DNA of 64,000 nt, taken from the NCBI RefSeq assembly GCF_019443445.1, contig NZ_CP080378.1, positions 4,588,001 through 4,652,000 of the forward strand, given 5' to 3'. Below, piece by piece: positions 1 through 9,099 of this stretch. Each line of letters opens with the position of its first letter. Positions within the stretch are counted from its first letter, which is position 1. The notes beneath the pieces are model-generated. The model was not told the origin of the DNA and searched no databases. It saw nothing but the letters and a program-made list of their open reading frames with translations. This stretch comes from Massilia sp. PAMC28688. GTDB lineage: Bacteria; Pseudomonadota; Gammaproteobacteria; Burkholderiales; Burkholderiaceae_D. The translations under genes and the position numbers were made by a program.

Positions 1-245
1 GTGGGCAGCAGAAGCGTCGTGCGCAATTCCACCACGATGAGCTCCTGCGCCGGTGTGAGCGTGGTATTCAACGTGAGGGGACAATGCGAGCCATCGAGCG
101 GACTTTCTCGGTCCTGCCATTTGCGAATTGTCTGCCGGCTGACGTTGTAGAGTCGCGCCAGTGCCGCCTGGGACAAAGTGGACGTTCGAATTTCCTCACG
201 TATCAGGTGGGTCGTACGGGCTTGGCTGTGCAGGGCTTGGGTCAT
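1..245 (-). CDS. IS481-family transposase, N-terminal part (runs off the window)
   Basis: The minus strand is open from an ATG at 243-245 to the window edge and encodes about 81 residues. The protein starts MTQALHSQARTT and contains a helix-turn-helix stretch (LSQAALARLYNVSRQTIRKW) typical of the DNA-binding N-terminus of IS481-family DDE transposases. The catalytic core would lie to the left of base 1. The IS end must fall between the start codon and the protease remnant that begins near 304, but I could not define its inverted repeat because the other end is not visible. The element has probably interrupted the neighbouring subtilisin-like protease gene. The family call is from recalled motif similarity. 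Confidence 0.75.
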   Translation of the reverse strand, partial: MTQALHSQARTTHLIREEIRTSTLSQAALARLYNVSRQTIRKWQDRESPLDGSHCPLTLNTTLTPAQELIVVELRTTLLLP

Positions 246-321
246 GAAATCGGCAGTCGGTTATCGTTGGCGAACAGTGTACGCAAAACGTGCCTGGCTT
301 TAAACAGCGGCCAGCTACGGA

Positions 322-1008
322 TTGGTACATGATCCCACGAGTCGTCACACCCAGCTCAACTCTCCGGAACGCGGCATCACCGAGCGGCGATATTTTGGTG
401 CCGGGCTGCCAGGCGACCCCGGCGCCGTCCTATACGATTCCGATTCCAGCTTCACTATGCTGTTTGAGCTGAGCATTTCGGACGCGATGAAGTGGCGTAA
501 AGCGCCGTATCCCATCCCCGCATCTCTTTTGCACGAGGGTAAATTTCGTGGCGAAATCATCGTCACAGCGGTGTATGCGCCGCGTGTGGACGCTTCAGCA
601 GGTGCGGAGTACGTGCGGTTTAATGTCGATGTTGGGTTTGGCACCTTCACGCCCAATCCGGAGGGCGAACCACACTTCAGGACATGCGTACCCGCACTTG
701 GCGAAATCGGCACCACCGGATTGGAAAAAGCGCAGGTCGAGCACGGAGGAAAATGGTCACCGGTCAAAATCTACCGGCGCCGCTATCCGAAGGGCATGGC
801 TGGCGATGTATGGGGCCTGCAGGCGACGATACTGCGCCGAGCGGGTGAGCCAGCCCTCGTCGATCCGCTATCGGTGGTTATCGCTGTGACGCTGCGTGCC
901 CTGGATGACAACCCTAACGTCTACTCAGAGGGGCGACGGCTTCTCGCGGCGAGCAACTGGATTAGCCAAGACCTGTCGCAGCGCGTTGACGTTCCCGTGC
1001 GCACCTGA
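322..1008 (+). pseudogene. ietS: 3' remnant of a subtilisin-like (S8) protease, IetS-like
   Basis: The frame is open from 304 and ends at a stop at 1006-1008; 322 (TTG) is only the first possible start, so no genuine 5' end is present. The encoded ~228 residues resemble the C-terminal region that follows the S8 catalytic domain in proteases paired with AAA+ ATPases. Typical stretches are LPGD, VEHGGKWSPVKIYRRR and WGLQATILRRAGEPAL. No Asp/His/Ser catalytic motif is in this part. In IetAS defence loci an ATPase (IetA) precedes the protease (IetS); an IetA-like gene starts at 63193 in this window. The IS481-type element on the left probably removed or separated the 5' part. The family assignment rests on memory of related proteins. 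Confidence 0.6.
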
Positions 1009-1163
1009 TAGTTATTTTGTTCTCCAAGCCGTCTTGAACATGTCGCCTACGAACCTCAGACGGCAAAGCTGATTGAGACAGGGCGCAGCATCCAATCGTG
1101 CGCCGTCACTGCACCGTTAGCATAATCTCTAACTTCTGATCGGCGAAAATCGGTGAGGTTGCT
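1009..1163. other. gap between protease remnant and tnsA; expected transposon end
   Basis: This 155-bp gap should contain the tnsA-proximal end of the first Tn7-like element, because such elements carry tnsA next to one terminus. I see a 7-bp inverted repeat, GCCGTCT (1028-1034) and AGACGGC (1058-1064), with a 23-nt loop, which could be a weak hairpin after the protease gene or part of the end. I found no convincing TnsB-site repeats like those before the second module, so the exact terminus is not located. Confidence 0.35.
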
Positions 1164-1793
1164 ATGTGTGCTGCGCCCCGCTTCACGGAACCCACCTATA
1201 ACAGGCGGCCGTACGGCTGCCACCGCTACGATGTCTTTTCGCCCAAGCTTCAACGCCGCGTCACACTTTTTGGCAAACAGTCTCTCGGCTTATGGACCAC
1301 GCTGGAAGCGAGCTCACAGGTACTGAGCTACTGTGAGCGGCCACAGCTCGTGCCGGACGCCAAGCCAATACGCGCGTTCGATTTCTGGGTGAAGCGCAAG
1401 GACGGCGAAGAATTCCTTCTCCTGTTACGGCCGGGGGAGAAAGCCAACGCGACGGGTGTTGCATTGCTGGCTGACTCTGTTGTTCTGGGTGCGCTGGTGC
1501 GATGCGTCGATCCAGATGACCTAGCCGAGCATGCGATCGCATTGAACAACTGGGGCGTGATAATCCGGGATCTCGGTGCGTTCGAGCGCTTCATTCCGCT
1601 GCAGCTCAGCCAGGCCATTAAGTCTAACCTGGGCGCCGGTAAGTCAATCATGCAGCTGCAGAAAGAACACGGCGACAGTGACAGTTCTCTCGTCAAACTG
1701 GCGATCTATTCCTTGCTGCATAAAGGTCTGGCGCGCTCGCCCCAACTGGGTACGGAAGTTCTTGGGCCCGCTCATCTGATTGAGCCGGCATGA
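1164..1793 (+). CDS. tnsA: TnsA-like endonuclease of Tn7-like element 1 (catalytic Lys apparently replaced)
   Basis: In Tn7-like elements TnsA cuts the 5' ends of the transposon while TnsB cuts the 3' ends, giving cut-and-paste movement. This 209-residue protein has the expected layout: a Glu in a helix (E48, LWTTLEASSQVLSYCERP), a strand Asp (D73, RAFDFWV), then a second strand. At the place of the usual QxK motif the sequence is LLLR (R89), so the catalytic Lys looks replaced by Arg; the paralogue at 24149 shows the same change. It overlaps tnsB by four bases (ATGA), indicating translational coupling. It is about 60 residues shorter than Tn7 TnsA, mainly at the C-terminus. Assignment rests on fold-level motifs plus the tnsB-tnsC-tniQ context. 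Confidence 0.75.
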   Translation: MCAAPRFTEPTYNRRPYGCHRYDVFSPKLQRRVTLFGKQSLGLWTTLEASSQVLSYCERPQLVPDAKPIRAFDFWVKRKDGEEFLLLLRPGEKANATGVALLADSVVLGALVRCVDPDDLAEHAIALNNWGVIIRDLGAFERFIPLQLSQAIKSNLGAGKSIMQLQKEHGDSDSSLVKLAIYSLLHKGLARSPQLGTEVLGPAHLIEPA

Positions 1794-3775
1794 GCCGGGA
1801 CGCTACAGAGCGTTTTGATCACCATAGCCTTTGCCAAAGCGCGCCAGTCGTTGCACTATGGCCGGGCGCCGACGCATCGCATCTAGCCGCAGGTGATAGG
1901 CTTGCCTTTGACTCATTATCTGCGGCCCTTGCCGACCTTTTTGGCAACCATGACCTCAGTGTCACCGCCATTTTGGCGAAGCATCAGGTCAGCAGAGGAA
2001 AGCTTTATCACACCGCTCCTCGCTGCCTGAAAAAACACCCGGACGGGCGGATCTACGGCTTTCGCGCCGCACTGCCGTACATGCATATCAAAGAATATGA
2101 GCGCCAGGCGCCTGCGATTGTACAGCCCTACGAGCAAGCCGGCTGTGCAGGAATCTTCGGCCAGCTCCTGCGCCAATATCCATCGCTAGAGAAGCTAATA
2201 CGCGGCCTGGTTCGTCGCCGATCCAAGCGGGTGGTCGTGGGAGGGCAGGTGCGCCAGCCAATCAGCGACATACACGTCCAGTTCATCGAAAAATGCCGCC
2301 AACTAGGCATCGCCGAGACCAGTTATCCGTTCAACGTTAAACGGCTCGCCTTCCGTGCCCTGCAAGCGTTCGTCCACGACCTTTCACTTGAGGATTTCGA
2401 CATGTCAGTCGCACATGCAGGAGGGACCAAATCCGGTGCCGCTGCACATTGGGAGGAGCAGGCCCCCGCGGCTACGCGGGCATTTGAAGTTGTAGAGTTT
2501 GACGGACACAAGATGGACCTGAGGCTGACGGTCACTTTGATAGATCCTTTCGGGATGGAGCGGACACTTGAGCTCCATCGAATCTGGATCCTCGTCTTGC
2601 TTGATGTTTTTAGCAGAGCTGTCATCGGGTACCACATCGCTCTGGGCAAAGAATATAACAAGGACGACGTCGCCGCTGCGTTGCAGTGCGCCTTGACTCC
2701 TGCCGTTGCACGGACCTACCAAATCCCCGACATGTGCGTGAAGGAGGGGGGAGGTTTCCCGTCTCAGCATATTGTCGAAACCGAGTTCGCTTGCTGGGAC
2801 TGGTTCAGGATGGACGGCGCTAAATCGCATCTTGCTGAAGATACTTTGTCCCGGCTGAACCAAATTGTAGGGTGCTGGACCGACAACGGACCTCCTGCAT
2901 CCCCCAACGCGCGGCCCTACATCGAACGGTTCTTTCATGTGATAGCGCGGCACTTTGCCCATCGACTTCCCAGCACTGTGGGAAGCGACCCTGAATCGAT
3001 CGAGAAAGCGCTATCGGACCCGGGAGGCAATATCCACCTGACCGTCGAACTGACTGAACTTGAGGACATGGTACATGTCGTGCTATCGAACTATAACGGC
3101 ACGGCACACAAAGGCACGGGAGCCCGAACCCCTCTTGAGGCTATGGCCTACTCGGTTCGCTCATCACCGGGCTTTCTCAGGACACTGCCAACACCAATCC
3201 GCAGCAATCTGTGCCTGATGCAGGAGGCAAGGATAGCGACGATTAAAGGATCTACTTTTAAAGGTGTGCGCCCCCATGTCAACTTCGCTCATGTCCGCTA
3301 TTCCAGCCCAGTATTAAGCACCAATGCCGCTCTCATTGGACGTAAGGTACGGATTTATTACGATGTACGGGATGTGCGAGCAATCAAGGCATTTTTCGAA
3401 GATGGCAGCGAGCTAGGCGTGCTTACTGCTACACGCCCATGGAATATTACGCCGCACTCGCTTCGGGTCCGCCAGGAGATTCACCGACTTCTCGCCGAAC
3501 GCAAGCTGCGCGTGGGCCCTGAGGACTGTCCAATTGGCGCATGGACACGGATGAAATGGAAGGAGTGCCGCACCAGCAAGCGCGCCGTGAACGCCCTGGC
3601 CAAAGCTAACGTCAAGGCCCCAGCCCCGGCGGCTGTGGAAGCTTCGATGCCAGCTCAACAGAACGCACTGACTACCGGCGTATCCGACGAGGTCAATGCA
3701 GTTAATCAGCCCGCGCCTGATAACGCGGTGGTCGTACCAACACCAATGCAAATTCGCCGCACGATCATCTTTTGA
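1790..3775 (+). CDS. tnsB: TnsB-like DDE transposase of Tn7-like element 1
   Basis: 661-residue transposase that should bind the element ends and perform strand transfer. The retroviral-integrase-type catalytic triad is visible as D238 (FEVVEFDGHK), D342 (FRMDGAKSHLA) and E379 (RPYIERFF). These are followed by a Mu-transposase-like C-terminal beta domain and a basic tail ending MQIRRTIIF. The N-terminal ~200 residues should hold the end-binding helix-turn-helix domains. The last ~60 residues before the tail are Ala/Pro-rich and probably flexible; this tail is where TnsC usually docks. The gene starts in the ATGA overlap with tnsA and is followed 12 bp later by tnsC. The second copy at 24938 is clearly homologous through the whole core. 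Confidence 0.9.
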   Translation: MSRDATERFDHHSLCQSAPVVALWPGADASHLAAGDRLAFDSLSAALADLFGNHDLSVTAILAKHQVSRGKLYHTAPRCLKKHPDGRIYGFRAALPYMHIKEYERQAPAIVQPYEQAGCAGIFGQLLRQYPSLEKLIRGLVRRRSKRVVVGGQVRQPISDIHVQFIEKCRQLGIAETSYPFNVKRLAFRALQAFVHDLSLEDFDMSVAHAGGTKSGAAAHWEEQAPAATRAFEVVEFDGHKMDLRLTVTLIDPFGMERTLELHRIWILVLLDVFSRAVIGYHIALGKEYNKDDVAAALQCALTPAVARTYQIPDMCVKEGGGFPSQHIVETEFACWDWFRMDGAKSHLAEDTLSRLNQIVGCWTDNGPPASPNARPYIERFFHVIARHFAHRLPSTVGSDPESIEKALSDPGGNIHLTVELTELEDMVHVVLSNYNGTAHKGTGARTPLEAMAYSVRSSPGFLRTLPTPIRSNLCLMQEARIATIKGSTFKGVRPHVNFAHVRYSSPVLSTNAALIGRKVRIYYDVRDVRAIKAFFEDGSELGVLTATRPWNITPHSLRVRQEIHRLLAERKLRVGPEDCPIGAWTRMKWKECRTSKRAVNALAKANVKAPAPAAVEASMPAQQNALTTGVSDEVNAVNQPAPDNAVVVPTPMQIRRTIIF

Positions 3776-3787
3776 TCAGGAGCCCCC

Positions 3788-4765
3788 ATGTCCGCTGTTG
3801 AAACCAGGCCGATTCCGCTCGATAGGCACCCGATCACGCTGCACCAATACATTGTCGCCACTCCTAGCATTGATGCGCTAATCCGCAAGATAAAGCAGCT
3901 CATTCGCATGCATACGCCTGGAGCGATCATTTTCGCGTATCCCCGGTTCGGGAAAACCTATGGGATCCGGTATGTAAAGAATTCGCTACAGTACGACTAT
4001 CCGGGAGTGGTTTGCCTGAGCTGCGGCACAGAGGCCAAGAAGAACCCGTCCGAGGACGCATTTTTCACCACGCTGCTCGAGGCAGCTGGGCACCCAGGCG
4101 CTTTAACGGGGACGGTCACGCGAAAACGCCGGCGGCTGCTGGAGCGAATCATGGAACTTGTCGATGCATCGGGCTACAACTGGTTTGTCATGTTCGCCGA
4201 TGAAGCCCAGCGGCTTGAGGTCATGGAGTACGAGTGGCTCCGTGACGTTCACGACTGTTTGGAGCGTCGCGGCGTACGGATGATCACGCTGCTTGTGGGC
4301 CAACCGCAACTGCTCAATCAGAAGTCCGCGTTTCGCCAGAGTAGCCACACACAGATCGTGCTTCGCTTTATGATCAGCGAAATGCGCTTTGACGGCTTGA
4401 AGGATGCAGACGCGCTTGCCGCCTGCCTGCGGGGTTATGACGAGGCAGTCCATCCGCCTCAATCCGACTGGACATTCACGCGCTTCTTTTTCCCCTTGGC
4501 TTACCAGCATGGCTTTCGCCTTCTTAGCGAGGCGCGAACTGTATGGCAAGCGTTTGCACGTGCTCATGAACAGTCAGGATTAAAAGTATCGATGGAGATT
4601 CCGATGCAGTATTTTGCGCATGCCGTGGAGATTGCGCTGGAGACGAACATGGCACAGGACCATTCCACTTTTCAGTTCACGCCCGATATGTGGGATTTTG
4701 CAGTGGCCGAATCGTTATACGTTGAGGCCCTCACCGAACTTCATCTCGGCATGGCTTCTCACTAG
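3788..4765 (+). CDS. tnsC: TnsC/TniB-like AAA+ ATPase of Tn7-like element 1
   Basis: 325-residue ATPase that would link target selection (TniQ) to the transposase. The Walker A segment is YPRFGKT (residues 51-57), lacking the usual first glycine, and the Walker B segment is FVMFADEAQRL (about 132-142). An arginine-rich stretch, LERRGVRMITLLVGQPQLLNQKS, follows and resembles sensor-1/TniB sequences. A good ribosome-binding site (AGGAG) lies just before the ATG. The gene sits between tnsB and tniQ with tight spacing, so the four genes form one operon. The paralogue at 26985 has the same length and the same unusual Walker A, so that is a family trait and not decay. Confidence 0.88.
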   Translation: MSAVETRPIPLDRHPITLHQYIVATPSIDALIRKIKQLIRMHTPGAIIFAYPRFGKTYGIRYVKNSLQYDYPGVVCLSCGTEAKKNPSEDAFFTTLLEAAGHPGALTGTVTRKRRRLLERIMELVDASGYNWFVMFADEAQRLEVMEYEWLRDVHDCLERRGVRMITLLVGQPQLLNQKSAFRQSSHTQIVLRFMISEMRFDGLKDADALAACLRGYDEAVHPPQSDWTFTRFFFPLAYQHGFRLLSEARTVWQAFARAHEQSGLKVSMEIPMQYFAHAVEIALETNMAQDHSTFQFTPDMWDFAVAESLYVEALTELHLGMASH

Positions 4766-4771
4766 CTCGAC

Positions 4772-6283
4772 ATGGCTTCCAAACGAATACTCGTCGATAC
4801 CTACAGCCAGGTTGAGAACCAATGGTGTTGGCGCGACCAGTGGGCCGTCTTGGGTGAATCAGCATGGACGTTACTCTACAAATTCGCTCGCCTCAATCAG
4901 CTAACGGCGCGCGAATTCATGGAACTGGCAATCAGCCGCACGTGCCGCCGCCGCGTCGCCATCTGCACTAAACCCATGGTCGACCTGAGGGAAGATGACG
5001 TCTTTGACTTGGCCGTCTTGTCGCAGATGTTCCGCATGCCGCTTAAAGCGGTACGCAGTGCTTTTCTCTATTCACTGGTTCCAGGAAGCGTTTTACGTTC
5101 TTGTAGTCACTTACGCTGGTGTCAGCAATGTCTTGACCGTGGCTTTCATTCCCCGCTTTTCCAACTTCGCTGTACCCGTACATGTCCGATCCACCAGGTG
5201 GACCTCCTCGAGCATTGCATGACGTGCAAGCGCCCGATACCATATCAAATCAGCTCGCATTTTTTCCTGAAGCCGTTTAGTTGTCCCCATTGCGCGACTG
5301 CGCTCGCTCCAGCGTTAGCAGTTGACCGTCCCGTCATTCGCCAGATGACAAAAGGCGAGGCGTCAAGTATGACATTTTTGCTCCGCTTTCATCGCGGGGC
5401 GGACGCCGATATTGTTTCGAACACCGATGCGGAGCGCCTCTTTGCTGGCATAACCACCCTGGGGATTTCCCATGTTCCACTCGCTCAGACTGATATCGAC
5501 ATGCATTTCGCCGGCTTTATCGCAGCGGTGCTTGAAAGGATCAGGCCGTCGCAAACACGGCGGGGGAAAGGGCTGCGCCGTGTGCAGTTAGACGTGCATG
5601 AGTGCGGCTGCGCTGCGTCATGCTCAGCGCTGGACGACGACCGCGACGAATACTACGATGAGGACAATATTGCGGCGCAACGCGCGCTGAGTGCGTCACA
5701 ACAGCGATATGACGACCTTGTGGCCGTGTACAAGGCACTACGGCGCCGCCTTTGGCGAAAGCAGCTGGGCACACACAAACGCTGCGCGATCACGGCTGCG
5801 AGAGCCTTGTGGTGGGACCTTCGAGGCGAGAGGACAAAAGGTTTCTGCTCGGAGGCACAAGCGTTTCTTCAATGGAGGATGCTATGGGAGGGAAGTGGAA
5901 CTCCGCGCACGCTGATGACCGCGCCGTCGAAAGACTATTTTGGAATTTTAGGTTGGCACCTTGCCCGCCGCGTTCCAATGCCCGCATATTGGTCGCCGCA
6001 GACTAAAGCATGGGTGACGCGCCGCATCTTCGCCTCCACCTTGATAGACTCGTTTGCGCGCCTGCTTCACCAGACCAGGCACGCTCTCAGTGGCGAGGAA
6101 GTAGAGTGGATGGAGCGGTGCAACCCGATTTACCTTGATTGCCTGTGGGCAGTCACGGGCAGCGACTGCCGCGACGAACCGGCGCGTCTCTATACGGAAT
6201 CTATTGAGTACGGCGTCGGCCGTGCCTTCAAAAAAGCACACTGGGCACGACACCTGGCACAAGTTTCACAACTTCGACGCTAG
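4772..6283 (+). CDS. tniQ: TniQ/TnsD-like target-site selector of element 1
   Basis: 503-residue protein with a TniQ-type N-terminus (ENQWCWRDQWAVLGES, LLYKFARLNQLTAREF). It has Cys/His zinc-finger clusters: LRWCQQCLDRGFHSP near residue 117, CPIHQVDLLEHCMTCKRP near 137-153, and FSCPHC near 168. TniQ/TnsD proteins recognise the attachment site or connect to another targeting factor and recruit TnsC. The long C-terminal part (about residues 200-503) is divergent and is probably the DNA-recognition region; it differs much more from the second copy than TnsB and TnsC do. That suggests the two modules use different targets. It is the last gene of the transposition operon. Confidence 0.82.
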   Translation: MASKRILVDTYSQVENQWCWRDQWAVLGESAWTLLYKFARLNQLTAREFMELAISRTCRRRVAICTKPMVDLREDDVFDLAVLSQMFRMPLKAVRSAFLYSLVPGSVLRSCSHLRWCQQCLDRGFHSPLFQLRCTRTCPIHQVDLLEHCMTCKRPIPYQISSHFFLKPFSCPHCATALAPALAVDRPVIRQMTKGEASSMTFLLRFHRGADADIVSNTDAERLFAGITTLGISHVPLAQTDIDMHFAGFIAAVLERIRPSQTRRGKGLRRVQLDVHECGCAASCSALDDDRDEYYDEDNIAAQRALSASQQRYDDLVAVYKALRRRLWRKQLGTHKRCAITAARALWWDLRGERTKGFCSEAQAFLQWRMLWEGSGTPRTLMTAPSKDYFGILGWHLARRVPMPAYWSPQTKAWVTRRIFASTLIDSFARLLHQTRHALSGEEVEWMERCNPIYLDCLWAVTGSDCRDEPARLYTESIEYGVGRAFKKAHWARHLAQVSQLRR

Positions 6284-6313
6284 GCGGCAGAGAAATGTGA
6301 GGGGGACGCCCGG

Positions 6314-6627
6314 CTAACTGGGCAATGCATTTTCCCGCGCTAAAAGTCCCGGCTCAGCCTGTTCGGAGGCGCGAATCAAGTCAAGCGCCTGCTGTTCAGT
6401 GTAGATCATGGTGGTACCGATATCGCGATGGCCCAGCCAGCCGGCCACAGTGCGCAGATCGTGGCCAGTCATCAGTGCAGCCTTAGCAAAAGTGTGTCGA
6501 AGCCAATGGGGCGAGGCGGCAAGGATTTGTTCGCGACGTGCCATGTCGCCAACGGAAGCCAGAAAATCCGCTGTCTGCGCGATGCGGCCCTTGACGATCG
6601 CGTACAGGCTATGTCGGGAGGTTAGGG
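6314..6627 (-). pseudogene. C-terminal part of a tyrosine recombinase split by IS66
   Basis: This minus-strand piece carries the catalytic end of a phage-integrase-type recombinase: [14 protein letters not shown] (HxxR), [19 protein letters not shown] (LGH and the nucleophilic Tyr). The rest of the gene is at 9734-10681. Removing the IS66 element (6628-9733) and one 8-bp target duplication joins the halves in the same frame, giving a protein of about 417 residues in which the junction reads [17 protein letters not shown]. The gene is therefore broken only by the IS. As it stands the C-terminal part lacks its own start, apart from codons read out of the IS end. Confidence 0.88.
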
Positions 6628-6674
6628 GTAAGCGTGACGCCAGCACCGTCTGGACGCAAGTAGGCATGCCCGCC

Positions 6675-6712
6675 AAAGTAGTTCCCACTACTTTTATGAT
6701 GGGAACTACTTT
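6675..6712 (+). promoter_or_regulatory. hairpin enclosing the tnpA start codon
   Basis: Perfect 13-bp inverted repeat: AAAGTAGTTCCCA at 6675-6687 pairs with TGGGAACTACTTT at 6700-6712. The 12-nt loop contains the candidate ATG at 6696. In RNA read from outside promoters this structure could hide the start codon and ribosome-binding region, a known way for insertion sequences to avoid being switched on by flanking transcription. The role is inferred; the repeat itself is exact. Confidence 0.5.
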
Positions 6713-7103
6713 GGATACTGAAATGAAGCCGGGAAACCGGAAAGGGCGGCCGAACTATCCGGTCGAGTTCAAGCGGCGCCTTGCCGCTGCGGCGTGCGAA
6801 GCCGGGGTGTCGGTTTCGAAGCTTTCGATGGCCAACGGCGTCAACGCCAACATGGTGTTCAAGTGGCGCCGCGAGTATCGCGCAGGTCTCTTTGACAATA
6901 TACCGGACGCAAGCACAACGTTGCTGCCGGTCGTTATTGCGGATACTCCGTTGATGGTGGCGCCGGCGGTGATCGCCCAAGCGGCGTCGCCTGCCGCCAA
7001 CCTGAGCACGGTCGAGATCATCTTCGCCGACGCGGTCGTGCGTGTTCACGAGGGCGTCGACGCTGCGCTGCTCAGAACGATCTTCCAGAGTCTGCGACCA
7101 TGA
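6696..7103 (+). CDS. tnpA: IS66 accessory protein TnpA (OrfA)
   Basis: 135-residue small basic protein with an N-terminal helix-turn-helix region ([34 protein letters not shown]), as in the first ORF of IS66 elements. It probably binds element ends or helps regulate transposition; its precise function is not established. An ATG at 6696 or 6699 is likely; both lie in the hairpin loop described separately. The stop overlaps the tnpB start by four bases (ATGA). Confidence 0.88.
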   Translation: MMGTTLDTEMKPGNRKGRPNYPVEFKRRLAAAACEAGVSVSKLSMANGVNANMVFKWRREYRAGLFDNIPDASTTLLPVVIADTPLMVAPAVIAQAASPAANLSTVEIIFADAVVRVHEGVDAALLRTIFQSLRP

Positions 7104-7447
7104 TCGGGCTGCCGGCGGGCACACGTATCTGGATCGCTGCAGGCTTCACGGATATGCGCTGCGGCTTTAACGGCCTGGCGGCCAAGGTGGAGAGTGCGTT
7201 GCTGGACGACCCATTCAGCGGCCACGTGTTCGCGTTCCGTGGTCGGCGCGGCAACGTCATCAAGTTGCTGTGGTCCAGTGGCGATGGCCTGTGCATGTTC
7301 GCCAAGCGCCTCGAGCATGGCCGCTTCGTCTGGCCGCAAGCAACCGACGGCAAGGTCCATCTGACGCCGGCCCAACTGTCGATGCTCCTCGAAGGCATCA
7401 ACTGGAAACAGCCCGAACGCACCGCGCCCCTCATGTCGGTGTTGTAA
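7100..7447 (+). CDS. tnpB: IS66 accessory protein TnpB (OrfB)
   Basis: 115 residues, recognisable by the conserved IS66 OrfB pattern: PAGTRIWIAAGFTDMRCGFN, HVFAFRGRRGNVIKLLWS and ERGRFVWPQ-like text (here EHGRFVWPQ). It is full length for the family and translationally coupled to tnpA. Its biochemical role in transposition is unclear in the family. Confidence 0.93.
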   Translation: MIGLPAGTRIWIAAGFTDMRCGFNGLAAKVESALLDDPFSGHVFAFRGRRGNVIKLLWSSGDGLCMFAKRLEHGRFVWPQATDGKVHLTPAQLSMLLEGINWKQPERTAPLMSVL

Positions 7448-7476
7448 ACGTTTAAACATGCGCGTAAACTGCGCGC

Positions 7477-9048
7477 ATGCCTTCCAGCCCTACCTCACTT
7501 CCCGACGATATCGAAGCCTTAAAAGCGCTGCTGCTGCAGCGCGACGGCGAAGTGCAACAACTGCGCGATACCGTCACGACGCTGGAGCAGGCCCTCAATG
7601 TCCGCTCTCTCGAAATCGAGCAGCTCAAACTCCAGTTGGCAAAGCTCAAGCGAATGCAGTTTGGCCGCAAGTCCGAGAAGCTCGACCGCAAGATCGAACT
7701 GCTGGAAACGCGGCTGGAGGATCTCATTGCCGAGGATGGCGCCGGCGAGCAGAAAGCGACATTGCCCGCTGCGCACGCGCGCAAGGTTGCGCGCCAGCCG
7801 CTGCCGGTGCATCTACCGCGCGAAGACAATATCATTGAGCCGCCGGACCAGGCCTGCTCCGAATGCGGTGGCAAACTCAAGCCCTTGGGCGAGGATGTAT
7901 CCGAGCAGCTTGAGCTCATCAATTCGGCCTTCAAGGTAATTCGGCATATACGCCGCAAGAAGGCATGCGCCTGCTGCGATCACATCGTGCAGGCGCCAGC
8001 GCCTAGCCGCCCCATCGAACGCGGCATCGCAGGACCAGGCTTGCTGGCGCACATACTCGTCGCCAAGTTCGCCGACCATCTGCCACTGTACCGCCAGTCC
8101 GCCATCTACGCACGTGACGGCGTCGAGCTTGATCGTTCCACGATGGCGCGCTGGGTAGGTGCGTGCGGGGCCCTGATGCGCCCCCTGGTCGACGCACTGC
8201 AGCGCTACGTGCTCCAGCCCGGCAAGATCCATTCGGATGACACGCCGATGCCTGTGCTTGCGCCGGGGAACGGCCAAACCAAGACAGCACGCCTGTGGGT
8301 CTACGTGCGCGACGACAGGCGCTCCGGCTCGACTGCGGCGCCGGCCGCATGGTTCGCCTATACGCCGAATCGCCAAGGCCAGCATCCACAGTCGCACCTG
8401 GCCAACTTCACTGGGGTTCTACAGGCCGACGCGTTTCCAGGCTACGATAAAATCTTCGCCGATGGCCGCGTGCGCGAAGCAGCGTGCATGGCGCATGCGC
8501 GACGCAAGATCCATGATCTGCATGCGCGCAAGGCGACCGTGACAACGACAGAAGCGTTGCGGCGGATCGGCGAACTGTACGCAATCGAAGAACAGATCCG
8601 CGGCCAGCTGCCTGATCATCGACAGCGAATACGGCAAGCACAAGCGCGGCCTTTGCTCGACGACTTTGAAGTATGGTTGCGGGCACGGCTGCTCACACTA
8701 TCGACCCAGTCCGACACTACGAAAGCCATAAACTACTTGCTCAATCAGTGGCAGGCGCTGGTGTACTACTGCGAAGATGGCTTGGCCGAGATCGACAACA
8801 ACATCGCCGAGAACGCGTTGAGAACCTGCTGCCTTGGCCGCAAGAACTTCTTGTTCATGGGCGCAGACAGCGGCGGCGAGCGCGCTGCAACGATGTACTC
8901 GCTGATCGTCAGCGCCAAGCTCAACGGCATCGATCCGCAGGCTTATCTACGCCATGTGCTGGCCCACATCGCCGACTATCCGGTCAATCGGGTTGAAGAT
9001 TTGTTGCCGTGGAATCTGGCTGATAAACTGAGCACTGTCAGCGCGTAG
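7477..9048 (+). CDS. tnpC: IS66 DDE transposase TnpC
   Basis: 523-residue transposase. An N-terminal coiled coil (about residues 15-75, IEQLKLQLAKLKRMQFGRKSEKL) is followed by a zinc-finger-like segment (CSECGGKLKPLGEDVSEQLE) and the catalytic core. The core includes GKIHSDDTPMPVL, LQADAFPGYDKIF and the C-terminal GLAEIDNNIAENALR signature. All are intact and the length is normal. It starts 29 bp after tnpB and is the catalytic gene of the 6628-9733 element. Confidence 0.95.
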   Translation: MPSSPTSLPDDIEALKALLLQRDGEVQQLRDTVTTLEQALNVRSLEIEQLKLQLAKLKRMQFGRKSEKLDRKIELLETRLEDLIAEDGAGEQKATLPAAHARKVARQPLPVHLPREDNIIEPPDQACSECGGKLKPLGEDVSEQLELINSAFKVIRHIRRKKACACCDHIVQAPAPSRPIERGIAGPGLLAHILVAKFADHLPLYRQSAIYARDGVELDRSTMARWVGACGALMRPLVDALQRYVLQPGKIHSDDTPMPVLAPGNGQTKTARLWVYVRDDRRSGSTAAPAAWFAYTPNRQGQHPQSHLANFTGVLQADAFPGYDKIFADGRVREAACMAHARRKIHDLHARKATVTTTEALRRIGELYAIEEQIRGQLPDHRQRIRQAQARPLLDDFEVWLRARLLTLSTQSDTTKAINYLLNQWQALVYYCEDGLAEIDNNIAENALRTCCLGRKNFLFMGADSGGERAATMYSLIVSAKLNGIDPQAYLRHVLAHIADYPVNRVEDLLPWNLADKLSTVSA

Positions 9049-9099
9049 TTGTAACGTCACATCCGGTGATGGTAATTGCGCGCATTGAACGAAACTCTC

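Noticed and set aside
1028-1064. GCCGTCT/AGACGGC inverted repeat as a terminator
   Set aside because: The loop is 23 nt and no T-tract follows, so it is too weak to call a terminator; it may belong to a transposon end.
5363-5554. short antisense ORF within tniQ
   Set aside because: No start signal, and the sense strand has clear TniQ features.
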